Assembly: GCA_022496805.1 (NCBI GenBank)
Contig: CM040091.1
Coordinates: 12,948,336 to 13,012,335 of the forward strand
Length of the DNA: 64,000 bases
Source: Pohlia nutans
Taxonomy: Eukaryota > Streptophyta > Bryopsida > Bryales > Mniaceae
Direction of reading: 5' to 3'
How positions within the stretch are numbered: position 1 is the stretch's first letter; the number at the start of each line of letters is the position of its first letter. This document shows positions 48,501 through 63,145 of the stretch, one piece after another. The notes below the pieces were generated by a model. The model made no database searches. It was not told the origin of the DNA and saw only the letters and a program-made list of their open reading frames with translations. The translations under genes were made by a program, and so were the position numbers.

Positions 48501-51194
48501 TAAATACGAAAGTTAGCAATCTGATTGGACTAGAAATGAAAGACAATTATTGATACAACTACTAACATCAATAGTTTTCTATGCATATTAAGTTTGAAAA
48601 TTTATAACAAAACTTATACATTGTGATTAAATTAATTAAAAATTGAGCTTGATTATTAAACCCAAAGTTTTGTGTGCTGCAGTTTTTTATCATTGAAAAT
48701 CAGTAGGTCAAAATGCTTAAACTGACGACAATTGTACCCCTTACCCCCGCCCTTACCTTATTTTCTATATTAGTTAATTTCAAGAAGCAAGTTGGGCAGG
48801 TTTGTGGAATCATGTGTTCACATATTTGGGATAGTCTAGTTATCGGATTGGGGTGATGACTAGCTTTTCACTATGAAAATTTGTAGATATTTAACTTTTT
48901 TAGAACAAAATTATGGAAAATATTGTAGTCTTTTCCTATAAAAGAAAAATATTATTTTCTTTCTATTCCTACCGCATAGGCTAGAAAGCTTAAGGACCAA
49001 TTTACATCAAAAAACATTGGCCAAAGAAATGGAGAATTTTGATTAGCAGATAGCTTTAGTACCTAGCTTTTGGGTTTACACCAAGGAAAATTGGGTTGCA
49101 TTCTATGGTTTTTTTTCAAGGATAAAAAATCTAGTAGAATTCCTGCATGGCATGAGTGGATGGTGATTTCCTAGGCTTAAGGAGAGTATTTTTTAGGAAT
49201 GTCATGGAGCTCCCCATTCATGTAGGCAACGAAAGAATTCGGGGAGATTATTTTTTAGCCAATCATTTACATTAGTTTAATGCTTGTTTTTGGCTCACTT
49301 GAATAAGTCTACTTTAAATATTCAGCCCAAGTGTATAATGTATCATGACTCAATTCTTTGGATTTACACCAAAACTTTGGGCCACAACTCACTTACAACT
49401 CCCTTATTTCAAGATGGTACCTTCAGTACAATGCTCACATCCAAGAACAAGGTACGACTTGTGACTTCAAGCTGGAGTCCAAGATTTTGCGTAAATTGAC
49501 CCTAAGTTAATTGGTTGTGGGTGATTTTACCTTAGGGAATTTTCTTCCTATTCTCAATCCTCAGAGAATGAAAATCTAGTGCTTTCTCTTTAAATTGTGT
49601 GTGGACCTATTCTTTGAAGATTGAGAAGCTTCATTATACTCCAGATGAGAAGAATGGGCATGATTTTGAATCTCCATAAAGAAATTTTCACCTCTGTCAA
49701 ATTTTCACCTCAGTCGATGGTCATGCGTTTGCTTGAAGATTGACTATTGTAAGTAAATTCCTCCAATTTGCTATTGTTCTCATTCTTCACATTCATTCAA
49801 GGGGTGTCACGGCCTAGTTCGTGGAGAATGACCACAATTGGCCCTTGAATTCTTCCTCCAAATTCTCTTGAATTCTTCCTCCAATCTTTAGAGAATCAAG
49901 TTCCCTACTATTGTCATTTTTATCTTTATAAAGAAATGTCATTTTTTTATTACACAATAGTCATTCTTTGTAATGCATAATCAATTTATTCTATCTCAAT
50001 CAATTACGCTAAACTTCACTTCTTATTACTAAAAAATTTATTTACCATGAATATTTTGATTTAGTTGTTTTATTTTTCTTGGAAAAAATGATCAAACAAT
50101 ATTGGTAGTGATTTCTTAACTCCTAAAGAACCGGAGGGTGTTGAACTGTTAGCTCTTCTTTTCTCAACTAGATCTTGAAGCAAGCTCAATTCTTTATTGG
50201 TGTGGGGTAATTTTGACAATTGGCACTATTGAAATTAAAGAAGACTTCCAAAGCTTTTGTACGAAAAAAGGATCAACAAAATGGCACAATTTTTGAGAAA
50301 ATGCCACCGTTGAGAAGAGTTGATGGAACTCGTTTGGGATATTTTGTACACATGCTGAAATCATATTGTTCAAAAGTGCTTTAGAAATTCTGAAATTTTT
50401 ACTGTGCATAGAGATCATCATTTTAAACATGCGATGAAAATTTCACGTAATTTGAAGGAGTAAGGAGGAAGATATGAGGGTGTGAAGTGACGCCTAGATA
50501 CACTCCTTTCAACTCCAAAAAATCACCAAAAATTGCTCACTTAATAAATTTCCGCTCAAGTACCTACAAGTTCAACTCTCTTTCAGAACCCGAATTTCTT
50601 CACTTTCTAATTCCAAAAGCCACGTGGAGACTTTATGGTCCTATCGAAATTTGATTGGATGAATGTGTATTGAACACCAACTGAATGTGCACATTTATCT
50701 TTTTGGAAGAGACGTCAAAAAAGTTGCGGAATTCACATAGCATGTAATCGACCTTAAGTTTCCAAAATAGGTATATCAAAATCGTAGTTGAATTTTGGAA
50801 AAATAATCGCACCATTATTTTCAAAACTGGTCACAAGGTTAATTGCTAAAATTTAATTACTGTTCAATACTTAATTTAGAAAACTAAGGTTAGTCACATA
50901 TCATGCAGATTCGGCAACTTTTTTGGAGTTCTTCCAAGAGAAAGATGTGCACATTAGTAAAATTAAGAAATCATCACCAATATTTTTTTATCAATCTTTC
51001 TAGAAAACAATACAAAATGAAGTGAAATGTTATCATAGATAGAAATTTGGTTACAAGAAGTAAAATTCTGCGGTATTAGTTGAAACTGGATAAGAACCAA
51101 TGTTGATCGTGCATTGCAAAAGGATGGTTTTTGTGAAGGAACATAATGGCATTTCTTTGAAAAAGACAGTTTCAGTCCCCTTCAGTTCAGAGCC
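48501..51194. other. AT-rich intergenic sequence
   Basis: No gene, RNA or clear mobile element can be supported over this 2.7-kb stretch. Frames on both strands are under 80 codons with biased AT-rich composition. Confidence 0.4.
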
Positions 51195-51547
51195 AATACT
51201 CAACATAAAAATCAACCTGCATGCTCCTCTATGCAAGAGCTCGATGATATGTAAATAATCAACATGAAAATCAACCTGCATGCTCCTCTATGCAAGAGCT
51301 CGATGATATATAAATAATCAACATGAAAATCAACCTGCATACTCCTCTATGCAAGAGCTCGATGATATGTAAATAATCAACATGAAAATCAACCTGCATG
51401 CTCCTCTATGCAAGAGCTCGATGATATGTAAATAATCAACATGAAAATCAACCTGCATGCTCCAATATGCAAGAGCTCGATGATATGTAAGTAATCAACA
51501 TGAAAATCAACCTGCATGCTCCAATATGCAAGAGCTCGATGATATGA
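51195..51547. repeat. Minisatellite, six copies of a 59-bp unit
   Basis: ATCAACCTGCATGCTCC recurs at 51211, 51270, 51329, 51388, 51447 and 51506, exactly 59 bp apart. The last two copies share a CCAATATG variant in place of CCTCTATG, showing spread of a variant inside the array. Each unit contains two short palindromes (TGCATGC and GAGCTC). It lies about 1.1 kb beyond the CCT stop codon. Confidence 0.9.
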
Positions 51548-52618
51548 AGGTCTAATATCTGAGCAGGAGAAACTGATCCCAACTGAATTACTTTTCTATC
51601 ATCCTAGTGTCATCATCACTTACCAGCGAGTCTTTAAACTCAAAGTTGGTTTGCAGGCAACGGCCTGCAACAAAATGTCGCGGCACGTGAAAGTCAGCTT
51701 CAACACAAAAACTAGGCAACTGTGAAAGGGCAAAAACCTTTTAAGTATAATTCATGTTTGGGAGAAAGCCAGCAAAACCAGTACTGAGTAGATATGTAAT
51801 GCTACAGCTGTTCTTACTTGCACCAATCCTGAACAAGACAGCCGAAGTCATGTATCATTAGTCTGAAAGAAATACCAAAGACAGCTTGCAGCAAGCACCA
51901 CGCCAAATGATCCTGAACTTGGCTGAATCTAGACAGACCTATGAACAAGGAATCCCATTAAAGCTTTTCTTCTACGCATCAACAATCTCGTGGGCTCATA
52001 AAAGCCTCAATCAGGCAAGTCTGACGTTTCAGAACAACTCTTCTCAAAACGAAGAGGACGGATAACATGTTCCTGTATTTGCTCCATGAGAAATAATTCC
52101 AATCTGAGGGCAATGTGTCCTCTTTAACTTCCAATGGTTCAATCAAAGCATTGGAGATAAACAAAGTTCTATTATTGAAGCAACTTTTCTAATAACCAAG
52201 CCCTTGTAGAGATTCTTACTTAACCTGCGCAAATGTAAATATAATGTAAAACCTCTTTCATACTTTTGCCAAAGCACTACAGAGATAGAGAAGGTACACA
52301 TAGCAAACAACGTGCTAAGAAAACATTTACAAGAATAACTTTTATACGAAACTCAGAATGTCAGGAACGTGACAGTGAGAAAAAACAGTTAGGCCCACGT
52401 ACAGAGACTTCTTGTATATATCTCTGGTAAGGAGCCTAACGTCAACAGATAAGAACAAAATTTACCGGGTATTGAACTATTTCCTGTCTACACATAAAAA
52501 GAGCGTTTCCTACGTCTCATGAAACAGTTACAAACTTGAAGGTAACGTATAATAACAAGATACCATCGCAAGTCTGAACGTTTTAAGAATACAAACTAAT
52601 TAGCCGCAAAGACATCTG
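51548..52618 (-). other. 3' flank of the CCT gene
   Basis: Downstream of the CCT stop on the minus strand; expected to contain its 3' untranslated region. No other coding sequence could be recognised. Confidence 0.45.
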
Positions 52619-55889
<3,271 letters not shown>

Positions 55890-56411
55890 CCGCACACTCT
55901 CGTCCCCGAACGAATCTATCTCTCCCGATCCACGAACAATAATCGTCCGCTTCAAAAGATCGAACCAGAAGTCCTCCAACAAATTAAAGATCGCGCTCGT
56001 TTTAAGCCGTAACAGTCAACAAACGGTGCAAGAAGCGTAACAACAAAAAGAAAAAATTATAAAAAAAAGGAAAGCAAGAAGTAAGCGAAATGAAGAGCGA
56101 GCAAGCGAGCTCCGCCGTGAGCAGGCAAGCAGAAAAGGAAGAAGGAAAGCCTAAATATAATAGAGAGAGAGAGAGATCGGAAGGCTACGGCGACATAGCC
56201 AGGCTGCACCGAGGTCGAGGGAACAAAAAACCCCGGAACCTTCCCTCCTGGGAAGAAGACGAAAAAGAAAAGGAAAAAAAGGAAAAGGAAAAAAATGAAA
56301 TCTACCAATCGGATCGATGCGTGCCAATTGTATCAGATATTTATACTATTGTTCACCGAGTCAGTTTCGATATTTTTTTTTATTCATTTTTCCAAGGTGG
56401 TAATAGTAATA
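55890..56411 (-). promoter_or_regulatory. 5' leader and promoter region of the CCT gene
   Basis: Upstream of the CCT start on the minus strand. It contains a GA/CT microsatellite at 56160-56175, common in plant leaders. No TATA box can be fixed with confidence. Confidence 0.45.
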
Positions 56412-56731
56412 CCGTACGTGGAAGGCAGGGTCAGCAGAAAATAATTCTAAAAAAAAATGCCGAAAAATAATAAAAATTTATGAATTATTTTGTCGAAATC
56501 AACAAAAAAAAAGTAAAAAAAAAAGTCGAAATAAAATAAAATAAAAACATAACACTCAACAAAAATCCTAGAGAAAAAATGGAATAAAACCTTTACCTGC
56601 CGGAATTTTTTTGAATGTTAGCTATTAATAACCGATTTCTTAATAATTGCTTCTGAAAGTGCCGACCTTCATTGTTTCAACTATTATTCATTATTTGACA
56701 TGAAAGTGTTGACCCTGCCTTCCACGTATGG
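56412..56731. mobile_element. TA-flanked MITE, CCGTACGTGGAAGGCAGG ends, copy 1
   Basis: TA|CCGTACGTGGAAGGCAGGGT to ACCCTGCCTTCCACGTATGG|TA, 320 bp, non-coding and AT-rich. The interior (AAATAATTC, TTTTGTCGAAATCAAC) matches copy 2 at 56999, in the same orientation. It lies in the CCT upstream region. Confidence 0.85.
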
Positions 56732-56807
56732 TAATTATCTTGGTGGCCAAAAGACCATTGAAAATAAAGAGTTCGTTGGGGTAGTTTGTTGACATTATGA
56801 ATAGGAA

Positions 56808-56972
56808 GCATAATATTCAATACCTTGTATTGGCTTTGCATTTCTCCTACAGTAGATGGAGCAGCATATTCCACACCCAATAAGACAAAATCGTTAGCTA
56901 GCAGGACAGGTGGAGTTCCAAGATGATGTAGGAAAGAAAAGGGAGTGAGCATGAAGGCTGCTGAATGTTATG
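56808..56972. mobile_element. Hairpin MITE, CATAACATTCAGTAGC-type ends
   Basis: Begins CATAATATTCAATACC and ends GCTGCTGAATGTTATG, inverted to each other. It contains CAGTAGATGG and ATATTCCACACCC. The same unit occurs within the 47185-48500 array and at 58365-58527. It sits exactly between the two CCGTACG elements. Confidence 0.7.
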
Positions 56973-56998
56973 CGGCCTATTGTTGAAAATAGTCTTTA

Positions 56999-57338
56999 CC
57001 GTACGTGGAAGGCAGGTTTGGTAAAAAATAATTCCCCAAATAAATTCCAAATAAATAAATATATATATTAAATATTTTGTCAAAATCAACAAAAATAAAG
57101 TCAACAAAAAGCCGAAAACAAATAAAACAAACTCAAAACATAACACTCAACGAAATTGGATGAAAACATAACACTCAACGCAAAAAATAAAATAAAACGT
57201 TTAGCAAACAATTTTTTTTTAATGCTAGCTATTAATAGCCAATTTGTTAATAATTACTTTTGAAAGTGCCGACCTCCACTGTTTCAACTTTTATTAATTA
57301 TTCGACATGAAAGTGTTGACCCTGCCTTCCACGTACGG
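56999..57338. mobile_element. TA-flanked MITE, CCGTACGTGGAAGGCAGG ends, copy 2
   Basis: TA|CCGTACGTGGAAGGCAGGTT to GACCCTGCCTTCCACGTACGG|TA, 340 bp. Same family and orientation as 56412-56731. Confidence 0.85.
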
Positions 57339-58364
57339 TATCCAAGAATCAAATTATTTCTTTTTCTTTTTATAGTCACTATGATGTTTTGATATGGACA
57401 AAAAAAATAATCAATGGAAAAATACTAAAAGTAAAATAAATCTAATAAATTGTTAATACATTGTAAGTTCTAAATGACAAAGTTTGATTAAAAGTTTAGC
57501 AACTTCCACACCGTATGTCCAAAAGCCATGAAACAACTTTCTTGTACGCCTCGTCAAGAGGTTTACTACGATAGCAAAATTGCGCCGGATGGTTTAGGAG
57601 ATCTCCCTATAGAAAGGAAAGGCATGACTCCACTGGAAATTAAATAAAACTAGGCAGAAACCCCTCAAATAGGTTTCGGTGTTGTGGTAGTGGTGTGCTG
57701 GTGGTTAATGTATTTCATCATGCAGTTTTCCGCTTTGGTACTTGGTGACTTGTTAATAAAGTGGGTAGCCATTTGTTTCCAAAAACTAAACTAAAATAAA
57801 TTGAATTAAAAGTAAATTAGTTGTGGAATATTGAAATAGTACAGACCACACTTGTTACTTGTTACGTTTTACTTGTTACTGATTACTTTTGTTTTTGTGA
57901 TCATAGAGTTTACCCTCGAAAGCATGCATTGAGGGTAGCAGGCGCCATCTTGATCTTGGTAGCCAAATTCGTAGCACTTCCCACAACAAACTCTCCATTC
58001 ATGATGGCCCCTCGGACCAAAGTCACTCTCTCTACAGAGCACACTAAATTACAGACCACACTAAATCACAGTTTTGGTGTAATTGCCGAGGTCGGTCCTG
58101 CCTTGGGAAGTGTGAACCAGTTTCGAAACTTCTAACTAACTTTTTCTGAACTTCTGTAGGATATGCAGCAATTCGGAATTTCTGTAGGATATTCTGGTAA
58201 AGCATGGGTTATATATTTGAAATATTTCAAGTGGTCTAGCTCAAAATGGAAAGTAAGCTTTTGAAGGCAACACTGTAGTAGAATATACTAACTTTTAAAA
58301 TATATATTTTTAATGTTAAAAATGCAGGGTATAAAATTTTCATTCTTGGAGGAACAAGTCACAT
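57339..58364. other. Intergenic sequence with one unassigned frame
   Basis: A 104-codon plus-strand frame (57821-58135) includes a passage of unusual composition (HALRVAGAILILVAKFVALP), and the minus strand is also open there. I do not recognise either product. No splice support was found. Confidence 0.3.
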
Positions 58365-58527
58365 GTACATGTACATAACGTTCATTAGCCTTCATGCACT
58401 CTCCTCATCACCTTGTGCTTCCACTTGTCCACTTAGATACTGATGAAGCATTGTTGGATTTGGAATATTCCACACCATTTACTGTAAAGCCAAGGGAGAG
58501 ACATTGTATGCTACTGAGTGTTATGTA
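58365..58527 (-). mobile_element. Hairpin MITE, third location, reverse orientation
   Basis: On the minus strand it reads from CATAACACTCAGTAGC through GGTGTGGAATATTCC and AAGTGGACAAGTGGAAGC to GTGCATGAAGGCTAATGAAC. It matches the family in 47185-48500 and 56808-56972. Confidence 0.65.
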
Positions 58528-58631
58528 CAAGTTACTCAACCGTGGAGTGTACCTCATGAGAATCATAGTCTAACTTGTCTTTTTAATGATTGAGAACTAC
58601 AACATTCAAACCTTAACACTACTACCATATA

Positions 58632-58708
58632 CTCTATGTCCTATTAAAAGACCATGAAAACTACTTTGTTGAAGCGTAGTTTTCATGGTCTTTATGGGAC
58701 GGAGGGAG
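58632..58708. mobile_element. Tiny Stowaway-ended hairpin (77 bp)
   Basis: TA|CTCTATGTCCTATTAAAAGA to TGGGACGGAGGGAG|TA, with complementary inner arms (GACCATGAAAACTAC versus GTAGTTTTCATGGTC). The whole element folds into one hairpin. Confidence 0.75.
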
Positions 58709-58851
58709 TAACACAAAATAAATTCCTTAGCACAAATATCAATTAGTGAATTAAGTTGACCATACAAATGATGATAGAATACTAATCCATTAATGTATGA
58801 AAAAGACATATGTCTTTCGTTCATCCTATTGAACATTGTTTCCACACATTT

Positions 58852-59007
58852 AAAATGTCCTATAAAACATGGAGAGGTCGGCGGTTCGATTCCCGGCTGT
58901 GAAAGCAGCTTACCACTTGATTGGAAAATTTGCCGCGGGTTGCAAAAATGCAATTCATGTGTTTCCAAAAAAAAAAAAAAAAAAAAAAAAAAAATGTCAT
59001 ATAAAAC
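58852..59007 (+). mobile_element. 5'-truncated tRNA-derived SINE with target duplication
   Basis: A pol III box B (GGTTCGATTCC, 58883-58893) begins a 122-bp body that ends in a run of about 24-28 A. It is flanked by a 17-bp direct duplication with one mismatch, AAAATGTC(C/A)TATAAAAC (58852-58868 and 58991-59007). The upstream box A expected of a tRNA-type promoter is missing because the copy starts about 14 bp before box B. The long uninterrupted poly-A suggests a young insertion. Confidence 0.82.
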
Positions 59008-59360
59008 CACATATAGCATATTGAGAACTAGAACTATGTTGGATTTGCATCATTAGGAACAATTGAAAACTTCACTACATGCTTTTTGAAATGATAATAA
59101 CTCAAAATGTTCAAAAATTCTAAAAATCAAATAAAAAGGTAAAATCATGACAAAATCACAGAGAACATTTAGTCCAACAACACCAGGCCACATTGGTCAA
59201 TTATTATCCAATCCACTATTTGCAAAAGAAAAACAAGTATTTTGCTAGGGTTGCACAATCACGACAAAAAATAACTCTATGCAAGGGAAAAATAATATAT
59301 TTTGACATAGCCAAAGATAAATTGATTTGCTTTTATCTCAAAAAAATTCGGCTCCTCGTC

Positions 59361-59390
<30 letters not shown>
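59361..59390. repeat. (ATT)n microsatellite
   Basis: About nine uninterrupted ATT units. Confidence 0.95.
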
Positions 59391-59394
<4 letters not shown>

Positions 59395-60002
59395 CGATGA
59401 AACAACCCCTCGTCTATTTTGAAGAACAAGTGGCAATGCTTGAGCCCACTTGTTTGTTTGTTGAGATCCCACTCCCACACCCACATTGCCGGTTGCAAAA
59501 GGGAATGAATTAAAATGAATATGCGTTGGGGGAATTAAAATGAATATTCAAGAGAGAAAAGGAGGCGGGTGCCGTGGCAAAGGAAGCGAAGAGTCGCCCC
59601 TCGCAATCCCAGATTCGCTGACTCACCGCCCTCGTTCGCCGCCACGTCTCCCGGCTAAACCTTTCCACATGGGATAGGGCTGCGCTGGCACGCCCGCATG
59701 GATGAACGTACATATATCATCCATCCTGGATGAATAATAACCACTTTCTCGTGTCGGTGCTGGAGTGAATGGGCGATCGAGTCCAAGTGTCGAGCTGGAC
59801 CGAGTGACCGACTAACCCGGGCTAGTGACAGACTGGTAACTTACTACTTCAACATCCGGGTTACTATTGCCATTACTGTGAGACACACTAACTCATTCAC
59901 ATCAAGTCCCTGTCGCATTTGAATTTGCATTTCCGAAATGGAGGAAATTAAAACCGAGAAACAAAAAAATACTTAAAGTCTTATCTTTTGTTGCTGCAAC
60001 TA
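59391..60002. other. Intergenic sequence with a G+C-richer patch
   Basis: 59560-59720 is richer in G+C than its surroundings, but neither strand gives a recognisable protein. It might be the promoter of an unseen transcript, or old coding sequence. Confidence 0.3.
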
Positions 60003-60445
60003 AGGTCGAGCCACCCATAACCGATCACTTAAGGATTTTAGCATATGATATTATGGTATATAATTTTTTTAGGATTTTTCATGTGTGTAAACATAAGGTT
60101 CTTGTTGAATGCAAAAAGTTCCGTGATTTTATTCCCACTATTCAAATAGTTATAATTATTTGAAGTGAAAAGTTGCTCGTAACCCATAACCAATCTATAG
60201 AGTGCTACATAACCGCTCACTGTAGGAGTAGTTTCTAATGATCCTGGTACATATAATTGTGGACAGAGAAAGTCATAATTTCTTTAACACAAATCTGTAA
60301 GAACCACTAAGAGTGAACCACCTATGCATGTTTATAACTATCCAGAAAAATTGGAAATGATTGGAAATGTGTCCAGCCCATGACTATTTCTATGTACCCT
60401 ACATGCTGCAGATGGAGTCCTGGTTGGTAATGGGTGGCTCGACCT
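60003..60445. mobile_element. TA-flanked MITE, AGGTCGAGCCACCCATAACC ends
   Basis: Left AGGTCGAGCCACCCATAACC and right GGTAATGGGTGGCTCGACCT are inverted, with TA on both sides (60001-60002, 60446-60447). It is 443 bp. The interior motif TAACCGCTCA is also found in the element at 46787-47181, which has a similar AGGT start. Confidence 0.82.
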
Positions 60446-60685
60446 TATTGTTCAAGCATTGTGCAACTGCATTACAATGCCGCTAGTAAGTTTAGAGGCA
60501 TGCTCCGTTTTGTGTTGCGTTTCTTTCTATCATGTGTTAGAGTAATTTCTAATTGAGTATTTTATATTTATTGTTGACAATAGATTCCCTCAAAGTTGTG
60601 TGATGCATGCATGCCGCAACGTTGGTGTATGTGAATGTTTTACAGGAGGCAAACATTTTTACCAATGTCGAAGATAGTATCTGTA

Positions 60686-60856
60686 CTACACTAATTATCC
60701 CATTTAGTGCATGTGATACTAATTACACCGAGTGGTTGAAATCTTCACATCACACTAATTTTACATCATAATGATATTTAGTATCACCTTCACTAATTTC
60801 CCACACGCACTATAAACTCCCCTTCACTAAATGGGATAATTAGTGCACTAATGTAG
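60686..60856. mobile_element. TA-flanked MITE, CTACA...CACTAATTATCC ends
   Basis: Left CTACACTAATTATCCCATTT and right AAATGGGATAATTAGTGCAC...TGTAG are inverted, with an 8-bp difference near the tip. TA flanks both sides. 171 bp. Confidence 0.72.
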
Positions 60857-60939
60857 TAGAATGTCCATAAACATGGTTCGTTAAAAATGTTCAACTTGTG
60901 TAAAAAGATGTAGCCATTTTAAAACAAATAGCGCATCTC

Positions 60940-61175
60940 ACAATAATGGCAATGATAAGTGTAGTGATTGGCTACATCGATTATTGCCATTACTAAAGTC
61001 ACAAATTAGTGTGGGACTCTACACACAATCCTCGCTACTCATTATTAGAATTCTCAGTTATTGCGAGTCACACTTTGTTCCAATACCACAACTACCGTGA
61101 AAATATTGAATTACTGTGATTCATTGTAATGGCGATAATCGGTGCAGTAACTTACTACACAGAAATCACCATATA
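60940..61175. repeat. Inverted-repeat cluster based on ATTATTGCCATTAC
   Basis: CGATTATTGCCATTAC (60978-60993) is inverted at GTAATGGCGATAATCG (61126-61141), and also locally at AATAATGGCAATGAT (60942-60956). It is probably one or two overlapping MITE copies; termini are unclear. Confidence 0.55.
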
Positions 61176-62324
61176 CTATGGCCCACGCTATTTACAAGAC
61201 GCTTTACTAATAATAAAAATTTCAAAAGAGTGGTAAAATTCATCCAATTTGGATGAATTTTTGTTTAAATGGATGAGAAGTCGTTCAAATGGATGAATGT
61301 GCCCACCCACCCACAGTGATACGGTGATTTCAGTGTAATTCAATATCCGGACTTGTCCACAGAGCCGGTCATAAATTGGTGGTCAGCCCGTGTCGGTTCC
61401 CTGTCCGTCATTGGTGGCTTTCATTTCCTCAAAATTTGGAGAATTATGCTCATCCTTATTATTTTGTCAACTGCCCTCTGACTATTTCAATTATTACTGT
61501 GGTGAAGTTTTAGCTTCCGTCTTTACAGCCTCCTCAATCTAGATACTGCAAATAGAGGTGATCATTTCTTTTTTCCTTTCTTTGAAAGAGTGAGAACCAA
61601 TCGATTGAGTGCAAAAAAGGTGCAAAAAAGAGGAAAAATAAAATCAGTCGGGGTGCCGAATGAGGGGCAGCATGCAAGTGAGAGTGGGAGAATAGAGGTG
61701 ATCATTTCTATATGCATTACACCCATGTCCTCCGAGAGTTGACGCATGTAATAACTAGATGAAAAATGCTAGTTAGGGCTCTTCAAAAATGCCCCTTGAC
61801 ATTCAATCCTAGTCATGGTATTTTTTTTGGTACTGTAGAAGTGCTCCATGTATGCAATAGAAGGTGGTCCCTTCCAATTTAGACCATTGTGATTGTGCCA
61901 CAACAAATGAATCTGGCTCCAAAAGCCACCAAAAAAACAAAAAAAAAAAAAAAAAAAAAAAAAAACCCATGATCCTAGCATGTTGAAAAATGGGTTTCTA
62001 GCTCTTGTTTTTTTTTGGGCTCCATGTTGCTATAGATGCCTAGGGAGATCAATTGATAGCATTTTCCAAAACAAATAGTCGACAATGACGAAAAAGACAA
62101 GTATGTGTTTAGAATGATGGCGGAGTTAGTGGAATGACTAGATGAGTTGTCTAGACCAATACACGTATAGTGAATCACAACTTGCTAGGGGCCTAAATTT
62201 GTTGAGAGATATGGAGGCATGTAATCAGAGAATGATCAACAATTATTTCAGAATCCTATATTTCGCTTGGAAATATTCCGATGATATTATTGGATGTAGT
62301 GTTTTTTGTTTCTCACAATCATAG
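61176..62324. other. Intergenic sequence with a poly-A run
   Basis: A run of about 31 A lies at 61936-61966. I could not find a flanking duplication or a SINE head, so it is left unassigned. The 62142-62324 frame may be the upstream end of the Harbinger remnant. Confidence 0.35.
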
Positions 62325-63145
62325 ATGCGGTTCGTGAGTATGACCGGTATTTTGTTCAAAGGAAAGACGCCACGAGTGCCTTAAAGCTGTCAACACATCA
62401 AATGCGTACAACAGCTCTACATAAATTAGCTTGTTGATGCGACCGACGAGTATTGTAGAATTGAGGAGAATACAACTATGGAGTCTATAAATTAAGCGTT
62501 ACGTGGCTCACAACTATTCGTGTGATTTTTGGCCCACACTACATACAAAGATCCTACAAGAAAGGGTTTTGAGCAACATTTGAACATCAATGTTCATCAA
62601 GTTTTATTAACATGTTTGCATCAATTTACTGCATGCATTACTAACTAATGGAAAAATTATCTAGTAGTTTGGGAGGGCAATTTTGGCAATAAAGATGGCA
62701 ACCCCTCTATCATTTTGGTGGCTAGAAATGACAATTGCTCTACATATGACATGTCTTTTTTTTTAGTTTGTTGTGAGAAAATAATGACATCAACTTTTTG
62801 AATAGGTCACCTTTGGTGCAACGTATGTTACAAGGTGAACGATGTGATTTACGTTTTGAGATGAATGGTAAATTCTATGACTAATACTATCTCTTTGTTG
62901 TTGGAATTTATCCTCAATGGTTTTGTTTGATTCAAAACGTGTTACAATTCATGATATACTTGATAAGTGATGAAAAAAGAAAGTACTTTGTTGAGGTGGA
63001 AAAAGCGGGTCAAAAGGATATTGAATGGGGATTTGGTGTCTTGCAAGGGCGCTTTGCAATTTTTGCCAACCCTTGCAGACAATGGAGCATGTACACTATT
63101 ACGAACACAATGTTCGCATGTGTTGAATTCACAACATGATAGTGG
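62325..63145 (+). pseudogene. PIF/Harbinger-type transposase (plant DDE nuclease family), heavily decayed
   Basis: Blocks in shifting plus-strand frames follow the order of plant Harbinger-like transposases: YDRYFVQRKDATSALKLS (from 62340), DATDEYCRIEENTTMES (about 62437-62490), FGPHYIQRSYKKGFEQ (about 62527), MFASIYCMHY (62620-62649, where the family has MFASIDCMHW), RFEMNGKFYD-YYL.V.GIYPQW (about 62855-62920) and GFGVLQGRFAIFANPCRQW (63030-63085). Several stops and frameshifts interrupt them, and the catalytic Asp of the ASIDC block reads Tyr. No function is possible. Terminal repeats were not found. Confidence 0.85.

Noticed and set aside
51195..51547. Regularly spaced repeats that might look like a CRISPR array.
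   Set aside because: The whole 59-bp unit repeats without unique spacers, and the DNA is eukaryotic; it is a minisatellite.
58871..58915. A possible tRNA gene because of GGTTCGATTCC.
   Set aside because: No acceptor stem, D-arm or anticodon arm can be folded upstream; it is the box B of a truncated SINE.
61936..61966. A 31-bp poly-A run as the tail of a retroposon.
   Set aside because: No matching flanking duplication or recognisable element body was found upstream.
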